Below the pieces are notes generated by a model. It saw nothing but the letters and a program-made list of their open reading frames with translations, was not told the origin of the DNA and ran no database searches. A stretch of DNA of 64,000 nt from Methylophilaceae bacterium (GTDB lineage: Bacteria; Pseudomonadota; Gammaproteobacteria; Burkholderiales; Methylophilaceae). Positions 34,895 through 44,714 of the stretch are shown in pieces. A program made the position numbers and the translations under genes. The stretch covers positions 1 through 64,000 of the forward strand of contig JAIYBT010000002.1 of the NCBI GenBank assembly GCA_027488395.1, given 5' to 3'. The stretch's first letter is position 1. Each line of letters opens with the position of its first letter.

Positions 34895-37585
34895 GTGAAT
34901 CAAAAAATAAGATCAGCAGTGCTATGCATGTTGTACACATCTGGTGTGTTTGCAGCCGAAGTCAATGAAGTGCCCACTGTTGTTGAAAAAAGTGTTGATA
35001 AAAATAAAACTATTGAGTTAGATGAGGTTGAAGTTAAAGCTAAACGGCGAAGAATTATTACGCCACTACCAGGTTTGCCAATTGATCGAGAGACTGCAAC
35101 AACAAATATACAATCAGCAACGGATAAAGAAATTGCTGATTCAAAAGCAATTAATGTAACAGATTTTCTTAATAGCAATATGCAATCTGTGAATGTTAAT
35201 GACTACTCTGGCAATCCATTTCAGCAAGATTTAAATTTTCGTGGATTTACTGCCTCACCTCAGATAGGTACTGCAGAGGGGATATCTGTTTACCTAGACG
35301 GCGTCAGAATCAATGAGCCTTTCGGAGAAGTGGTGAACTGGGATTTAATCCCAATGAATGCAATTTCCACGATTAATTTAATTCCCGGTTCCAACCCTAT
35401 GTTTGGTTTAAATACAATCGGAGGTGCTCTTGCAATCACAACCAAAGATGGTTTCAAAGATCATTCTCTAAGGACGCAGCAGCTAATTGGTTCTTGGGGG
35501 CGTGAACAAACACAATTCTCAAATGGTTTTCATGGTGAACAGTTTGCTTTGTTTACGGCGTACAACCATTTTAAGGAGGATGGTTGGCGTGTAAATTCAC
35601 CTAGTAACTTACGACAGTTGTTTAATAAAGCGACTGCAAGATTCGCACGTGGTGAGATTAATTTAACTAGTCTAAATGTTGATACATCACTTACCGGTAA
35701 TGGTGTTGTGCCAATTGAGATGTACGAGTATGACCAAAAACAGGTATTTACCTCACCTGATCAGGCGAAAAATCAATTAGAGCACTATAACCTTGACGGA
35801 AGCTGGTACGTAAATGACAAGCTTAGCCTGTCAGCTGGTATTTATAGACGTAATATGGATCAAAACGCGATTGGAACGGATATTTATCAGGGATATAAAG
35901 CCTTTCAGGTGGCCAAAGGCGTTCAAACAACAGATGATAATGCAGATAATATTGACGATTTATTGGGTCGTCTGACTGGGGTGTTGAATCAATCAACACT
36001 CAAATCTAGGGCGGACGGATTTAGTTTTCAGCTAACTTACGAGGGTGAAAAGCATCAGTTGGCAGCTGGCCTATCTATCGATGAAAATAATATTGCATTT
36101 CGGCAGTCCCAAACATTAGGTGAACTTGGGGCACAAAATAATTTTATTTTAGCCAGTGATCCAAATGGATATTACACAGATCCTGCGAATGGTTTGGATA
36201 TTCAAACCTCTCTACCAGGCGTGATTAGAAATAACCTCAAAGGTTCACATAAAACAGAGGGCTTATTTGCTTCTGATACTTGGACACCGATTGAAGGCTT
36301 AAACATCACCTTTGGGGCAAGAATGAATTGGGCACATGTTCAAAACTCATTAATATCTGATCGTGCAGTGGATTTTTATCAATATAGAAGTTATCGCTTA
36401 CCTAATACTACTCCTGCGCAATTTGTGACGTTCTTGAATGATCCGAGGCCAGAAGTACAAGCATGTGCTGATACCAGAAATTTAGCCAATGACTTTAGAC
36501 GGTTTGTTTGCACCACGGGTGATTATAAATACAGAAGCTTTAATCCCTCTGTAGGGCTTGCATGGGAAGCAAAAGAAAAACTCACTGTTTATGGAAACTT
36601 GAGTCGCGGCTCGAGAGTGCCTTCTGTGATTGAACTTGGCTGTGCAAAAGATGATTCAGGTGCCGAGGGTAACAGTAGAAACTTTCAGTTTGGATGTTCA
36701 ATTCCAACCTCTTTAACAGCAGACCCATATTTAAAACAAGTTCGTTCAACGTCTTATGAAACAGGGTTAAGAGGTTATGAAGATGGTTTGGAATGGAATT
36801 TAGGAATTTATCGAACGGATCTTAAAGATGATATTTTATTCGTTCCATTAGGTCAAAAAAATCGTGGTGTATTTGATAATTTTGGAAAAACAAGAAGAGA
36901 AGGCGTTGAAATGGGTTTTAAAAAGATGTGGGGTAAGGCATCTTTAAGTCTTAATTACACCTGGTTGAAAGCAACTTTCGAGAGTCCATCGCAGTTAATT
37001 AACGATGCTAACAGTAGTAATACCGAAACAACAACAAATCAGGCGTTTGTAAATATTGAGCCAGGTGACCAAATGCCTGGTATGCCTAACCATGTGGTTC
37101 AACTTAATTTTAACTATAGCGTAACGCCAAAATGGGATACCGCTTTGAGTATGGTGGCGCATAGTTTCTCCTATGTGCGTGGCAATGAAAACAACGAACA
37201 TCGGCCTCGTGAAGCCGTCGAATTGGATGTTAACAACGATGGCGTAGTGGATAGAGATCGGTACGATTTTCTTGGGCCTGGCAAGACTGCTGGATATGCT
37301 GTGTTTAATTTAAGAACTAACTATCGATTTGATAACGGAGTGAGTCTCTTTGCGAGAGTGGATAATCTTTTAGATAAAGAATATGCAACTGCAGGTAACC
37401 TTGGTCGTAATCCGTTTACGCCGCAGGGTGCTTTTAAGATTGATCCAAATACTATAGATGGGGATTGGAAAAACTCCACATTTATTAGTCCCGGTGCGCC
37501 CAGGGCTGCATGGGTTGGCATTAGTTTTGATTGGGATTGGGATAAGGTCAAAAAATCTTCTGATCTTAAAAATATATCTGAATAA
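34895..37585 (+). CDS. TonB-dependent outer-membrane receptor
   Basis: The 896-residue protein has a signal peptide (SAVLCMLYTSGVFAAEV), a TonB-box-like LDEVEVKAKRR, a plug domain with GISVYLDGVRINEPFGEVVN and NTIGGALAITTKDGF, and a barrel to the end with the LLDKEYATAG signature. The GTG at 34895 is the likely start, since GGAGG lies eight bases upstream. After the barrel's last aromatic strand (GISFDWDWD) there is an extra charged tail of a dozen residues. The substrate is unknown; the plug type is common in proteobacterial receptors of unassigned cargo. Base composition is more AT-rich than in flanking genes. Confidence 0.92.
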   Translation: MNQKIRSAVLCMLYTSGVFAAEVNEVPTVVEKSVDKNKTIELDEVEVKAKRRRIITPLPGLPIDRETATTNIQSATDKEIADSKAINVTDFLNSNMQSVNVNDYSGNPFQQDLNFRGFTASPQIGTAEGISVYLDGVRINEPFGEVVNWDLIPMNAISTINLIPGSNPMFGLNTIGGALAITTKDGFKDHSLRTQQLIGSWGREQTQFSNGFHGEQFALFTAYNHFKEDGWRVNSPSNLRQLFNKATARFARGEINLTSLNVDTSLTGNGVVPIEMYEYDQKQVFTSPDQAKNQLEHYNLDGSWYVNDKLSLSAGIYRRNMDQNAIGTDIYQGYKAFQVAKGVQTTDDNADNIDDLLGRLTGVLNQSTLKSRADGFSFQLTYEGEKHQLAAGLSIDENNIAFRQSQTLGELGAQNNFILASDPNGYYTDPANGLDIQTSLPGVIRNNLKGSHKTEGLFASDTWTPIEGLNITFGARMNWAHVQNSLISDRAVDFYQYRSYRLPNTTPAQFVTFLNDPRPEVQACADTRNLANDFRRFVCTTGDYKYRSFNPSVGLAWEAKEKLTVYGNLSRGSRVPSVIELGCAKDDSGAEGNSRNFQFGCSIPTSLTADPYLKQVRSTSYETGLRGYEDGLEWNLGIYRTDLKDDILFVPLGQKNRGVFDNFGKTRREGVEMGFKKMWGKASLSLNYTWLKATFESPSQLINDANSSNTETTTNQAFVNIEPGDQMPGMPNHVVQLNFNYSVTPKWDTALSMVAHSFSYVRGNENNEHRPREAVELDVNNDGVVDRDRYDFLGPGKTAGYAVFNLRTNYRFDNGVSLFARVDNLLDKEYATAGNLGRNPFTPQGAFKIDPNTIDGDWKNSTFISPGAPRAAWVGISFDWDWDKVKKSSDLKNISE

Positions 37586-37906
37586 CGCTAATGAATTGGT
37601 TGAATTTAACCAATATGGTTTATTTTAACCACCAGTCATTGATGGTTTAGTTGATTCAGCATGGGGATTCCATGTGTTTTTTTTGTATAAAAAAATCAAG
37701 TGAAATATTTTTTGCCTTTTATCTTCTTTTTTAATCTTAATATTATGATTTATAAAGAGTTTTTTTAAATATTTTTGGGTTTGGGTTCGGGGTTCGAAGA
37801 TCTGAGTGAAGAAAATATAAGTTGGTACATTCATTGCATTAATAGTACTTAAAAATTAGACAGCTGTGAAAATTTAAGTATTCATTCTTTAATAGGAGAA
37901 GTTGCA
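37586..37906. other. AT-rich intergenic stretch before the first PEP-CTERM gene
   Basis: It begins with a weak hairpin (TTGGTT-gaattt-AACCAA, 37596-37613) that may end the receptor transcript and then runs through A/T homopolymers to the sigma-54-like promoter at 37822. No coding sequence is convincing; a 69-codon minus-strand ORF here is a by-product of low complexity. Confidence 0.5.
37822..37838 (+). promoter_or_regulatory. Sigma-54 (RpoN)-type -24/-12 promoter for the PEP-CTERM genes
   Basis: TTGGTAC-attca-TTGCA matches the consensus YTGGCACN5TTGCW at all but one core base (T for C), and GG and GC are exactly 10 bp apart as required. The predicted start would be about 55-60 bp before the ATG at 37907. 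PEP-CTERM genes in several proteobacteria are known to be controlled by RpoN and the PrsK/PrsR two-component system. No other obvious sigma-70 promoter is visible. Confidence 0.6.
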
Positions 37907-38788
37907 ATGAAAGTAAAATCATTAGTTATTGCTACGCTGCTGGCATTTTCAGCAAGTTCAGTGTATGCAGGTAATTTCGTCACTTTAGGTAAAGGTGATG
38001 GCGCCACGCTTACACCTGCAAACGGTGGAATACGTAACGGTGCTCAAAACCCAAACGCAGATATCTACCGCTTAGAAGTGCTATCTTCTACTTTTGTACC
38101 AGGTTACGATGATACAAGCACAACGGGCGATATCGTTGCAAATAGTATTAATTATCAAACGTTTGATCGCGTTGGTCAAAACAATGTCCCTACTGGAATA
38201 GGTACCCTAACACTTTTGGATTGGCGGTTACATACTGGTGTAGATTTGTCACCAGGTTCTGCACAAGCTGATATTTATGATTTTGTTTATCGTGACAGTT
38301 CTGATAATAAATTAGTATTTGCTACTCGATATTTAAACCGCGTTGCAAATAACGAAGAAGCCAACTATTTGTTCCGTTACAACTACACTAATACTGCTGG
38401 ATATCAACCTGGTGTTGCTTGGTTATTTTCAAGTGATAACGATCTGCGTATGTATCAAGGCGCTCTAACAACAAGCCTCTCACTCTCTAACACAGCACCT
38501 TACGTCGATGGTGTGGTTCGTCAAAAAGGGGATTTCAGTGTGTCTGAAGGCAATCCGTGGTCTGGATTGTTCTTAGTAAAATCAGATGCGGAATACTTTT
38601 TCTACAGTGACAACATTAAAGCAATTGGTTTTGCTCAAGCAGGTGAGGAGGGGCAATCAGTCGTAAATGGATTTATCGGTGGTTTTGTTGCTAGTGCAGT
38701 CCCGGTGCCTGAACCAGAAAGCTACGCAATGTTTATTGTTGGTTTGGGCGTAATTGGTGGTATTGCCCGCCGTCGCAAAACAATCTAA
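37907..38788 (+). CDS. PEP-CTERM sorting-domain protein (copy 1)
   Basis: The 293-residue secreted protein has a Sec signal (MKVKSLVIATLLAFSASSVYA), a beta-rich mature region and the sorting tail VPEPESYAMFIVGLGVIGG followed by IARRRKTI, which is read by exosortase. The body contains DIYDFVYRDSSDNKLVFATRY and GEEGQSVVNGFIGGFVASAV, both repeated in the next gene, so the two are paralogues. AGGAGAAG precedes the ATG. It should end on the cell surface or in extracellular polysaccharide. Its function is unknown. Confidence 0.9.
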   Translation: MKVKSLVIATLLAFSASSVYAGNFVTLGKGDGATLTPANGGIRNGAQNPNADIYRLEVLSSTFVPGYDDTSTTGDIVANSINYQTFDRVGQNNVPTGIGTLTLLDWRLHTGVDLSPGSAQADIYDFVYRDSSDNKLVFATRYLNRVANNEEANYLFRYNYTNTAGYQPGVAWLFSSDNDLRMYQGALTTSLSLSNTAPYVDGVVRQKGDFSVSEGNPWSGLFLVKSDAEYFFYSDNIKAIGFAQAGEEGQSVVNGFIGGFVASAVPVPEPESYAMFIVGLGVIGGIARRRKTI

Positions 38789-38810
38789 AAATAATTTAAA
38801 GCCATGAAAA

Positions 38811-38840
38811 ATGGCGGCTTAAAACCGCCATCAACCTTTC
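38811..38840 (+). terminator. Hairpin between PEP-CTERM copies 1 and 2
   Basis: ATGGCGG (38811-38817), loop CTTAAAA and CCGCCAT (38825-38831) form a perfect 7-bp stem; the following CAACCTTTCTTTT is only moderately T-rich, so it may be a leaky terminator or a processing site. Confidence 0.6.
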
Positions 38841-38866
38841 TTTTAAAATTTTTTTGTGGATTTATT

Positions 38867-39715
38867 ATGAAATTTATGACTTTAAAAATCGCAGTTGCTT
38901 CTACCCTCATCTCCATGTCTGTGGTTTCCGCACATGCAGGAGATTTTACAAATGTTCCTTTTACAACGCCAACTGCCACGGTTGTTAGTGGTGCAGCTAA
39001 TCCAATAGCAGATCAATTGTTTCTTGATGCTACGAGTATTTCTTGGGCTACAGGATTTGATGGATTGGTGGCTCAATCGATTAATTACAATGCAACTGGT
39101 GGAAGCGGTACATTAAACCTCCTTAGCTTTACAGAAAATGATGATATTGAATTGGCTGGTCAAGAAGTAGGTGATCTTTACGATTTTGTCTACCAAGATT
39201 CACGCGATGGAAAATTGGTGTTCGGTACACGAGTAATCCTGGAGGAAGAGGAAGAGGAAGAGGCGGTCGTTGATGGTGGTGAAGAGTTCGAAGTTGAATT
39301 GAACTTTATTTATCGCGGTGGCTTTACAAATTACTCAACTTCTGCAGCATGGTTGTTCCTAGGTGATAGCGATTTGCGGATGTATAACGCTGCGAGAACA
39401 GATAGCTTTGACCTAGATGGTCCCTTTGCCGCAAATGCTGGTTTAATTCGTTTTCAAGCAGATATTAGCCCAGAAGAGGGTAATCCAATTTCTGGCTTGT
39501 ATTTAGTTAAAACAGATGCAACAGCCTATAGGTTTGCTGAAAACGCAATTGGATACTACCAAGCTGGCGAAGAAGGCCAAGCAGTAGTAGGTAACTTTAT
39601 TGGCGGTTATGTTGCTTCAGCTGTGACAGCAGTACCTGAACCGGAAAACTTTGCTTTATTTGCAATCGGATTGGGTGTCATTGCAAATGTTGCGCGTCGT
39701 CGTAAAGCTGCATAA
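38867..39715 (+). CDS. PEP-CTERM sorting-domain protein (copy 2)
   Basis: The 282-residue protein has signal peptide MKFMTLKIAVASTLISMSVV and sorting tail VPEPENFALFAIGLGVIAN plus VARRRKAA. It follows copy 1 in tandem and shares DLYDFVYQDSRDGKLVFGTR, the AAWLFLGDSDLRMY motif and QAGEEGQAVVGNFIGGYVASAV. Where copy 1 has NRVANNEE, copy 2 has an acidic run (ILEEEEEEEAVVDGGEEFE). I chose ATG 38867; the frame is open further upstream. Confidence 0.88.
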   Translation: MKFMTLKIAVASTLISMSVVSAHAGDFTNVPFTTPTATVVSGAANPIADQLFLDATSISWATGFDGLVAQSINYNATGGSGTLNLLSFTENDDIELAGQEVGDLYDFVYQDSRDGKLVFGTRVILEEEEEEEAVVDGGEEFEVELNFIYRGGFTNYSTSAAWLFLGDSDLRMYNAARTDSFDLDGPFAANAGLIRFQADISPEEGNPISGLYLVKTDATAYRFAENAIGYYQAGEEGQAVVGNFIGGYVASAVTAVPEPENFALFAIGLGVIANVARRRKAA

Positions 39716-39741
39716 CCAATATTTAAAAAAGCAATATTAAA

Positions 39742-39763
39742 ATCGGGGCATTTTTGCCCCGAT
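39742..39763 (+). terminator. Hairpin between PEP-CTERM copies 2 and 3
   Basis: ATCGGGGCA, loop TTTT and TGCCCCGAT form a perfect 9-bp stem, but the downstream sequence ATATAAACAATAAC is not T-rich, so it may attenuate or stabilise rather than terminate. Confidence 0.6.
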
Positions 39764-39792
39764 ATATAAACAATAACTTTAGAGGGTGCGAT

Positions 39793-40611
39793 ATGAAAAA
39801 AATAATTCAAACTACTGTTGTTGCTTCATTATTTCTAGCTACAACACAAGTATCTGCAAAAACGGCAATTTTAGATTTAAACTATATTGCTACTAACAAT
39901 TACGGTATTACTAATACCAGTGTTGGTACGATTACATTGACTGACTTGGCTGATTTAAACCTTGGCGATGGTAAAACCGGCGTACGCACAACTGTCCGTT
40001 TAAATAATCTCAATCAATTTGCTTCTGGCAATACGGGTGCTGTGTGGATTTCATCTTATGAATTAAATTTTACTGGCACTGAGTTAAACGGTAATGATAA
40101 CTTTCGTCATGTTGCTGGTTTAAACACAAGTAACATTGAATGGGAAGAAAACGGTTGTGTAAGCACTGGTGTAAATTGCGGTACGCCACAACAAGGTTGG
40201 GGTGGCACTCAATTTGATCCAGCGTTCGGTCAAGAAATTAACTTTGCAGCCAGCACATTCACAAATGGTCAGTTTTCGACGATTGACTACCTAAATGGTG
40301 GTAACGCTGGATATACTGGTTTTTCAGTAGATAACTTGTTAAACAACGCAGTTGTAAATAACGATGGTACAGGCAAGCCAGATGCATTTGCTTGGATCCG
40401 TATTCGTGGTAACACCGCTGCAAATGGTGGTGGTTTAGCAACAAGTGGTTACTGGGGTAACAGTTTTGCAAACGGTTCTGGTACTGGTTTAAACTACCGT
40501 TTGAATGTACTAGCTACTTCTGCAACTGTTGTACCTGAAGCTGAAACTTACAGCATGATGTTGATGGGTTTGGTTGCGATCGGTGCGATTGCTCGTCGTC
40601 GTAAAGCATAA
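39793..40611 (+). CDS. PEP-CTERM sorting-domain protein (unrelated third)
   Basis: The 272-residue protein has signal peptide MKKIIQTTVVASLFLATTQV and the variant sorting tail VPEAETYSMMLMGLVAIG plus AIARRRKA. The mature region is Asn/Gly/Thr-rich with many short beta strands (TNNYGITNTSVGTITLTDLA) and one Cys pair (NGCVSTGVNCG). It does not resemble the two preceding paralogues. AGAGGG precedes the ATG. It closes the AT-rich island at a strong terminator. Confidence 0.88.
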   Translation: MKKIIQTTVVASLFLATTQVSAKTAILDLNYIATNNYGITNTSVGTITLTDLADLNLGDGKTGVRTTVRLNNLNQFASGNTGAVWISSYELNFTGTELNGNDNFRHVAGLNTSNIEWEENGCVSTGVNCGTPQQGWGGTQFDPAFGQEINFAASTFTNGQFSTIDYLNGGNAGYTGFSVDNLLNNAVVNNDGTGKPDAFAWIRIRGNTAANGGGLATSGYWGNSFANGSGTGLNYRLNVLATSATVVPEAETYSMMLMGLVAIGAIARRRKA

Positions 40612-40631
40612 TATTTACCCATTGATTTAAA

Positions 40632-40668
40632 AAATAAACCCGCATTTTTGCGGGTTTATTTTTTTGTG
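40632..40668. terminator. Strong bidirectional terminator between the PEP-CTERM block and tadA
   Basis: AAATAAACCCGCA (40632-40644), loop TTTT and TGCGGGTTTATTT (40649-40661) give a 13-bp stem with T-runs on both strands, serving the convergent genes. Confidence 0.93.
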
Positions 40669-40676
40669 TTTCGATA

Positions 40677-41632
<956 letters not shown>

Positions 41633-41646
<14 letters not shown>

Positions 41647-42568
41647 GTTGCCCGTTCGTTAATAGATCGGTTAAGTGAAGTGGACTTAAATGTTTGATTA
41701 ACCATTGCATTGATTTGCCCATCTCCGTCATACGTTGTTGTCGCCATGCCAAGTAAATTGGTGCCAGCGGTTTGGGTTCGGCCACTTGCTTGATCCGTAA
41801 CACACCTTGTGCAGCCGCTTGGGCCGCCATCGGTTGTGGTAGATAACCGACCGCAATGCCAGCGATTTGTGCTTGCAACTTGGTGGCCATGTCTGGCACC
41901 GTTAAAATGTCTTGACCACTTAAGATACCAGAGGAGCGCGGCGGTAAATTTCGCGAGCTATCGGCTGCAGCAACCGCACGGTATTGCACAATATCATAGC
42001 TACTTAAAGGTTCTGCAACGGTTGCCAATGGGTGATGTGGCGCAACTGCAAATACAAATTCACATTGACCCAGTAAATGCGTGCTAAACGCACTGCCAAT
42101 TGGGGCATCGCCAGGTGCGCCAAGGGAAAGATCAGCGCGACCTGTTTGCAGTACATCCCAACTACCGCCAAATACCTCGCGAATAAGTTTAATGCGTGTG
42201 CCAAAGCCTTGAGTATAAAAGCTTTCGAGTATGGTGAGTATCGGCTGCATCGTGAATAAATCACTCACAGCAATGGTAATGTCGGTTTCGACCCCGGTTG
42301 CGACGCGTTTGACGCGTGATTCAAGCGCTTGAGCCGCATCGATTAAAAAACGGCCTTCTTTTAATAGTTCTTGTCCTGCTTCAGTGAGTAACGCACGGTG
42401 GCCGCTACGATCAAACAAGGTCACGCCTAAGTCATCTTCAAGCTTTTTAATGGTGTAAGTCAACGCCGATGGTACGCGGTATAACGATTCTGCGGCAGCG
42501 GCGAAGCTGCCTTTACGATCAATGGCATCGATGACTTCAAGCGCTTCAATGCTTAGTTTAAGGCTCAT
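41633..42568 (-). CDS. LysR-family transcriptional regulator
   Basis: The 311-residue protein has the LysR winged helix-turn-helix (IDRKGSFAAAAESLYRVPSALTYTIKKLEDDLGVTLFDR) at residues 14-52 and a periplasmic-binding-like effector domain. The divergent location next to the pirin operon, with a 103-bp gap, marks that operon as its likely target. The inducer is unknown; neighbours with reductive enzymes suggest an electrophile or quinone signal. Confidence 0.9.
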
Positions 42569-42671
42569 TTTTTCATCAAAAAATTTGAATAACTAATTTA
42601 AAAACTTTTGCTATCAAGCTTGAATTGGTTTGCATATCATACACTTAAGTTTTCAAAAGGAGTGAACGAAC
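42569..42671. promoter_or_regulatory. Divergent control region between the LysR gene and the pirin operon
   Basis: This 103-bp gap should hold both promoters and the LysR operator. TATCAAGCTTGAATT (42612-42626) contains the palindrome CAAGCTTG and fits the loose T-N11-A pattern. AAAAGG before the pirin ATG is its ribosome-binding site. Confidence 0.4.
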
Positions 42672-43388
42672 ATGTGGGCGATTCGTAAATCAAGTGACCG
42701 TGGCTATGCAAGTCATGGCTGGTTAGAAAGTTTTCATAGTTTTTCTTTTGCTGAATATTATGATCCAGCGCATATGTCTTTTTCGGTGTTGCGCGTTATT
42801 AACGATGACAAAATTGCGCCTGCTGCGGGCTTTGGCATGCATGGACATCGGGATATGGAAATTATTACCTATATGCTTGCGGGTGAATTAAGACACCAAG
42901 ACAGTATGGGAAACGGGGCGGTCATTAAAGCGGGTGATGTCCAGCGCATGACCGCGGGCACGGGCGTACGCCACAGCGAAGTCAACGCATCAAGCAGTGA
43001 AACAGCCCATTTGCTTCAGATTTGGATTACACCTGAGCAGGCAGATTTAACACCCAGTTACGAAGATAAACATATTCCATTGAGTCAAAAATTAAATCAA
43101 TGGTGTCTGATTGCAAGCCGTCAACCGCATACAGATGTCATGAAAGTACATCAAGATATCACTTTGTCTGCCACGGTGCTGATGCCGTTAAATAGCCTAA
43201 ACCTAAAGGTTGAAGCTGGGCGTAGCGCTTATTTGCATGTCGCACGTGGTGCTATACAGATTGATCAGCAAGCGTTGGCAACAGGTGATGCGCTGATGAT
43301 TACGCAAGCAGGTGCTTGGACTTTGCAGGCAGATTTGGAAAGTGAAGTGTTGTGGTTTGATTTGCCTGCGCATTCAGGTGCGGCCTAG
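42672..43388 (+). CDS. Pirin-family bicupin (YhaK/YhhW-like)
   Basis: The 238-residue protein has the pirin N-terminal cupin with the metal-binding FGMHGHRDMEIITYMLAGELRH block (three His, one Glu ligands) and TAGTGVRHSEVN, and a C-terminal cupin with fewer ligands. E. coli relatives bind iron, and some oxidise quercetin or act as redox sensors. It starts an operon of oxidation-linked enzymes beneath the LysR regulator. Confidence 0.9.
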   Translation: MWAIRKSSDRGYASHGWLESFHSFSFAEYYDPAHMSFSVLRVINDDKIAPAAGFGMHGHRDMEIITYMLAGELRHQDSMGNGAVIKAGDVQRMTAGTGVRHSEVNASSSETAHLLQIWITPEQADLTPSYEDKHIPLSQKLNQWCLIASRQPHTDVMKVHQDITLSATVLMPLNSLNLKVEAGRSAYLHVARGAIQIDQQALATGDALMITQAGAWTLQADLESEVLWFDLPAHSGAA

Positions 43389-43443
43389 CGGATCACATAA
43401 AACATGCATTTTTTATAATGACAAACAGCGATAGGAGCGCAAC

Positions 43444-44022
43444 ATGACAACAGTGGCAGTGGTATATCACAGTGGCTATGGTCACACCGCGGAACAAGCA
43501 AAAGCCGTGGCACGCGGTGTATCTAAGGTGTCTGAGGTAAAAGCAGTTTTGCTTAATATTGATGAAGCCCAACAAGATTGGACGACGTTAGCACAAGCGG
43601 ATGCAATTATTTTTGGGTCACCGACGTATATGGGTTCTGTTTCAGGCCCGTTTAAAACCTTTATGGATGCAAGCTCAAACGCTTGGTATGCACGCGACTG
43701 GAAAAACAAAATCGCTGCTGGTTTTACTACGTCTGCGAGTCAAAGTGGCGACAAATTAAACACCCTAATTCAACTGGCTATTTTTGCAGCACAACATGGC
43801 ATGATCTGGGTCGGGATGGATTTGTTGCCTGGTAACAACAATAGCCAAGGCTCGGTGAATGATTTAAATCGCTTAGGGAGTTTTTTAGGGGCGATGGCGC
43901 AAGCCAATGCCGACCAAGGGGCTGATATTGCGCCAATCCCAAGTGATTTACTCACCGCAGAGCACTTAGGTGAGCGGGTTGCCCGCATCACACAACAATT
44001 TTCTCACTCAACCACTGCATAG
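43444..44022 (+). CDS. Flavodoxin-fold NAD(P)H-dependent oxidoreductase (WrbA-like)
   Basis: The 192-residue protein has the FMN phosphate loop YHSGYGHTAEQAKAVARG at the N-terminus and the second flavin loop FGSPTYMGSVSGPFKTFMD, then GDKLNTLIQLAIFAAQHGMIWVGM. It is a WrbA-like quinone reductase candidate. GATAGGAG precedes its ATG. It lies 55 bp after the pirin gene and nine bases before the YceI-like gene, suggesting cotranscription. Confidence 0.9.
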   Translation: MTTVAVVYHSGYGHTAEQAKAVARGVSKVSEVKAVLLNIDEAQQDWTTLAQADAIIFGSPTYMGSVSGPFKTFMDASSNAWYARDWKNKIAAGFTTSASQSGDKLNTLIQLAIFAAQHGMIWVGMDLLPGNNNSQGSVNDLNRLGSFLGAMAQANADQGADIAPIPSDLLTAEHLGERVARITQQFSHSTTA

Positions 44023-44030
44023 GATATGCC

Positions 44031-44603
44031 ATGAAAAAAACGTTATTTTTAATCGCTTTGTTCGCCAGCGCACCCACTTGGGCCGCTACTGAAACCTATA
44101 CTATTGACCCAACTCATAGCTTTGCTAACTTTAGTATTCGCCATGTGGTGTCTAAAACCACGGGGACATTTAACGATGTAACTGGTGTGATCAGCATTGA
44201 TCCGACCAATCTCAACACCGCAAACGTGCGCGCAACCATTAATGTCAGTAGCGTCAATACTGGGTTTGCCAAGCGTGATGAACATATCAAAGCAGATAAA
44301 TACTTGGATGTGGCGAAATACACGCAAATTCAGTTTGAGAGCACAAAAGTGGTTGCGAGCAGCCAAACCCAAGCGGTGATTAAAGGCAATTTAACCATGC
44401 ATGGGGTAACCAAACCGATTGAGTTTCCAGTCAAAGTGTTAGGTTATGGCAGTGATCCTTGGGGCGGACAGCGTTCTGGTTTTGAGGGGAAACTCATGCT
44501 GAAAGCCTCGGAGTATGGCTTTGGTTGGGCAACAGGGGCAAATGCACCCGTCGGTGACGACATTGAGATTACTTTATTGATTGAAGGCGTCAAAAACAAA
44601 TAA
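44031..44603 (+). CDS. YceI-family periplasmic lipid-binding protein
   Basis: The 190-residue protein has a Sec signal peptide (MKKTLFLIALFASAPTWAA) and a lipocalin-like YceI domain: YTIDPTHSFANFSIRHVVSK, INVSSVNTGFAKRDEHIKADKYLDV-type core and the ending IEITLLIEG. YceI proteins bind long isoprenoid or other amphipathic molecules in the periplasm, which would suit a quinone-related operon. It follows the reductase gene by eight bases. Confidence 0.93.
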   Translation: MKKTLFLIALFASAPTWAATETYTIDPTHSFANFSIRHVVSKTTGTFNDVTGVISIDPTNLNTANVRATINVSSVNTGFAKRDEHIKADKYLDVAKYTQIQFESTKVVASSQTQAVIKGNLTMHGVTKPIEFPVKVLGYGSDPWGGQRSGFEGKLMLKASEYGFGWATGANAPVGDDIEITLLIEGVKNK

Positions 44604-44637
44604 ACGCACGCTTGAACAACAGCGGTTGTCATGACAT

Positions 44638-44659
44638 AGCACGGACAGTTGTTCGTGCT
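44638..44659 (+). other. Hairpin between the YceI-like and old-yellow-enzyme genes
   Basis: AGCACG and CGTGCT pair around a 10-nt loop; a smaller hairpin (ACAAC/GTTGT) lies at 44616-44629. With no long T-run, these may lower read-through into the reductase gene rather than end transcription. Confidence 0.35.
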
Positions 44660-44714
44660 TTGTGCTGTGATGAGCGTTTTGAGCATCCACACAACTTTTC
44701 GAAGGAGTATTGCA

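Noticed and set aside
37625-37834. 69-codon minus-strand ORF in the PEP-CTERM upstream region
   Set aside because: Low-complexity Lys/Ile/Phe-rich translation of AT-rich DNA, overlapping the sigma-54-type promoter, without a ribosome-binding site.
34895-40611. Mobile genetic element or prophage
   Set aside because: Although AT-rich, the region has no integrase, transposase, tRNA edge, terminal repeats or phage gene.
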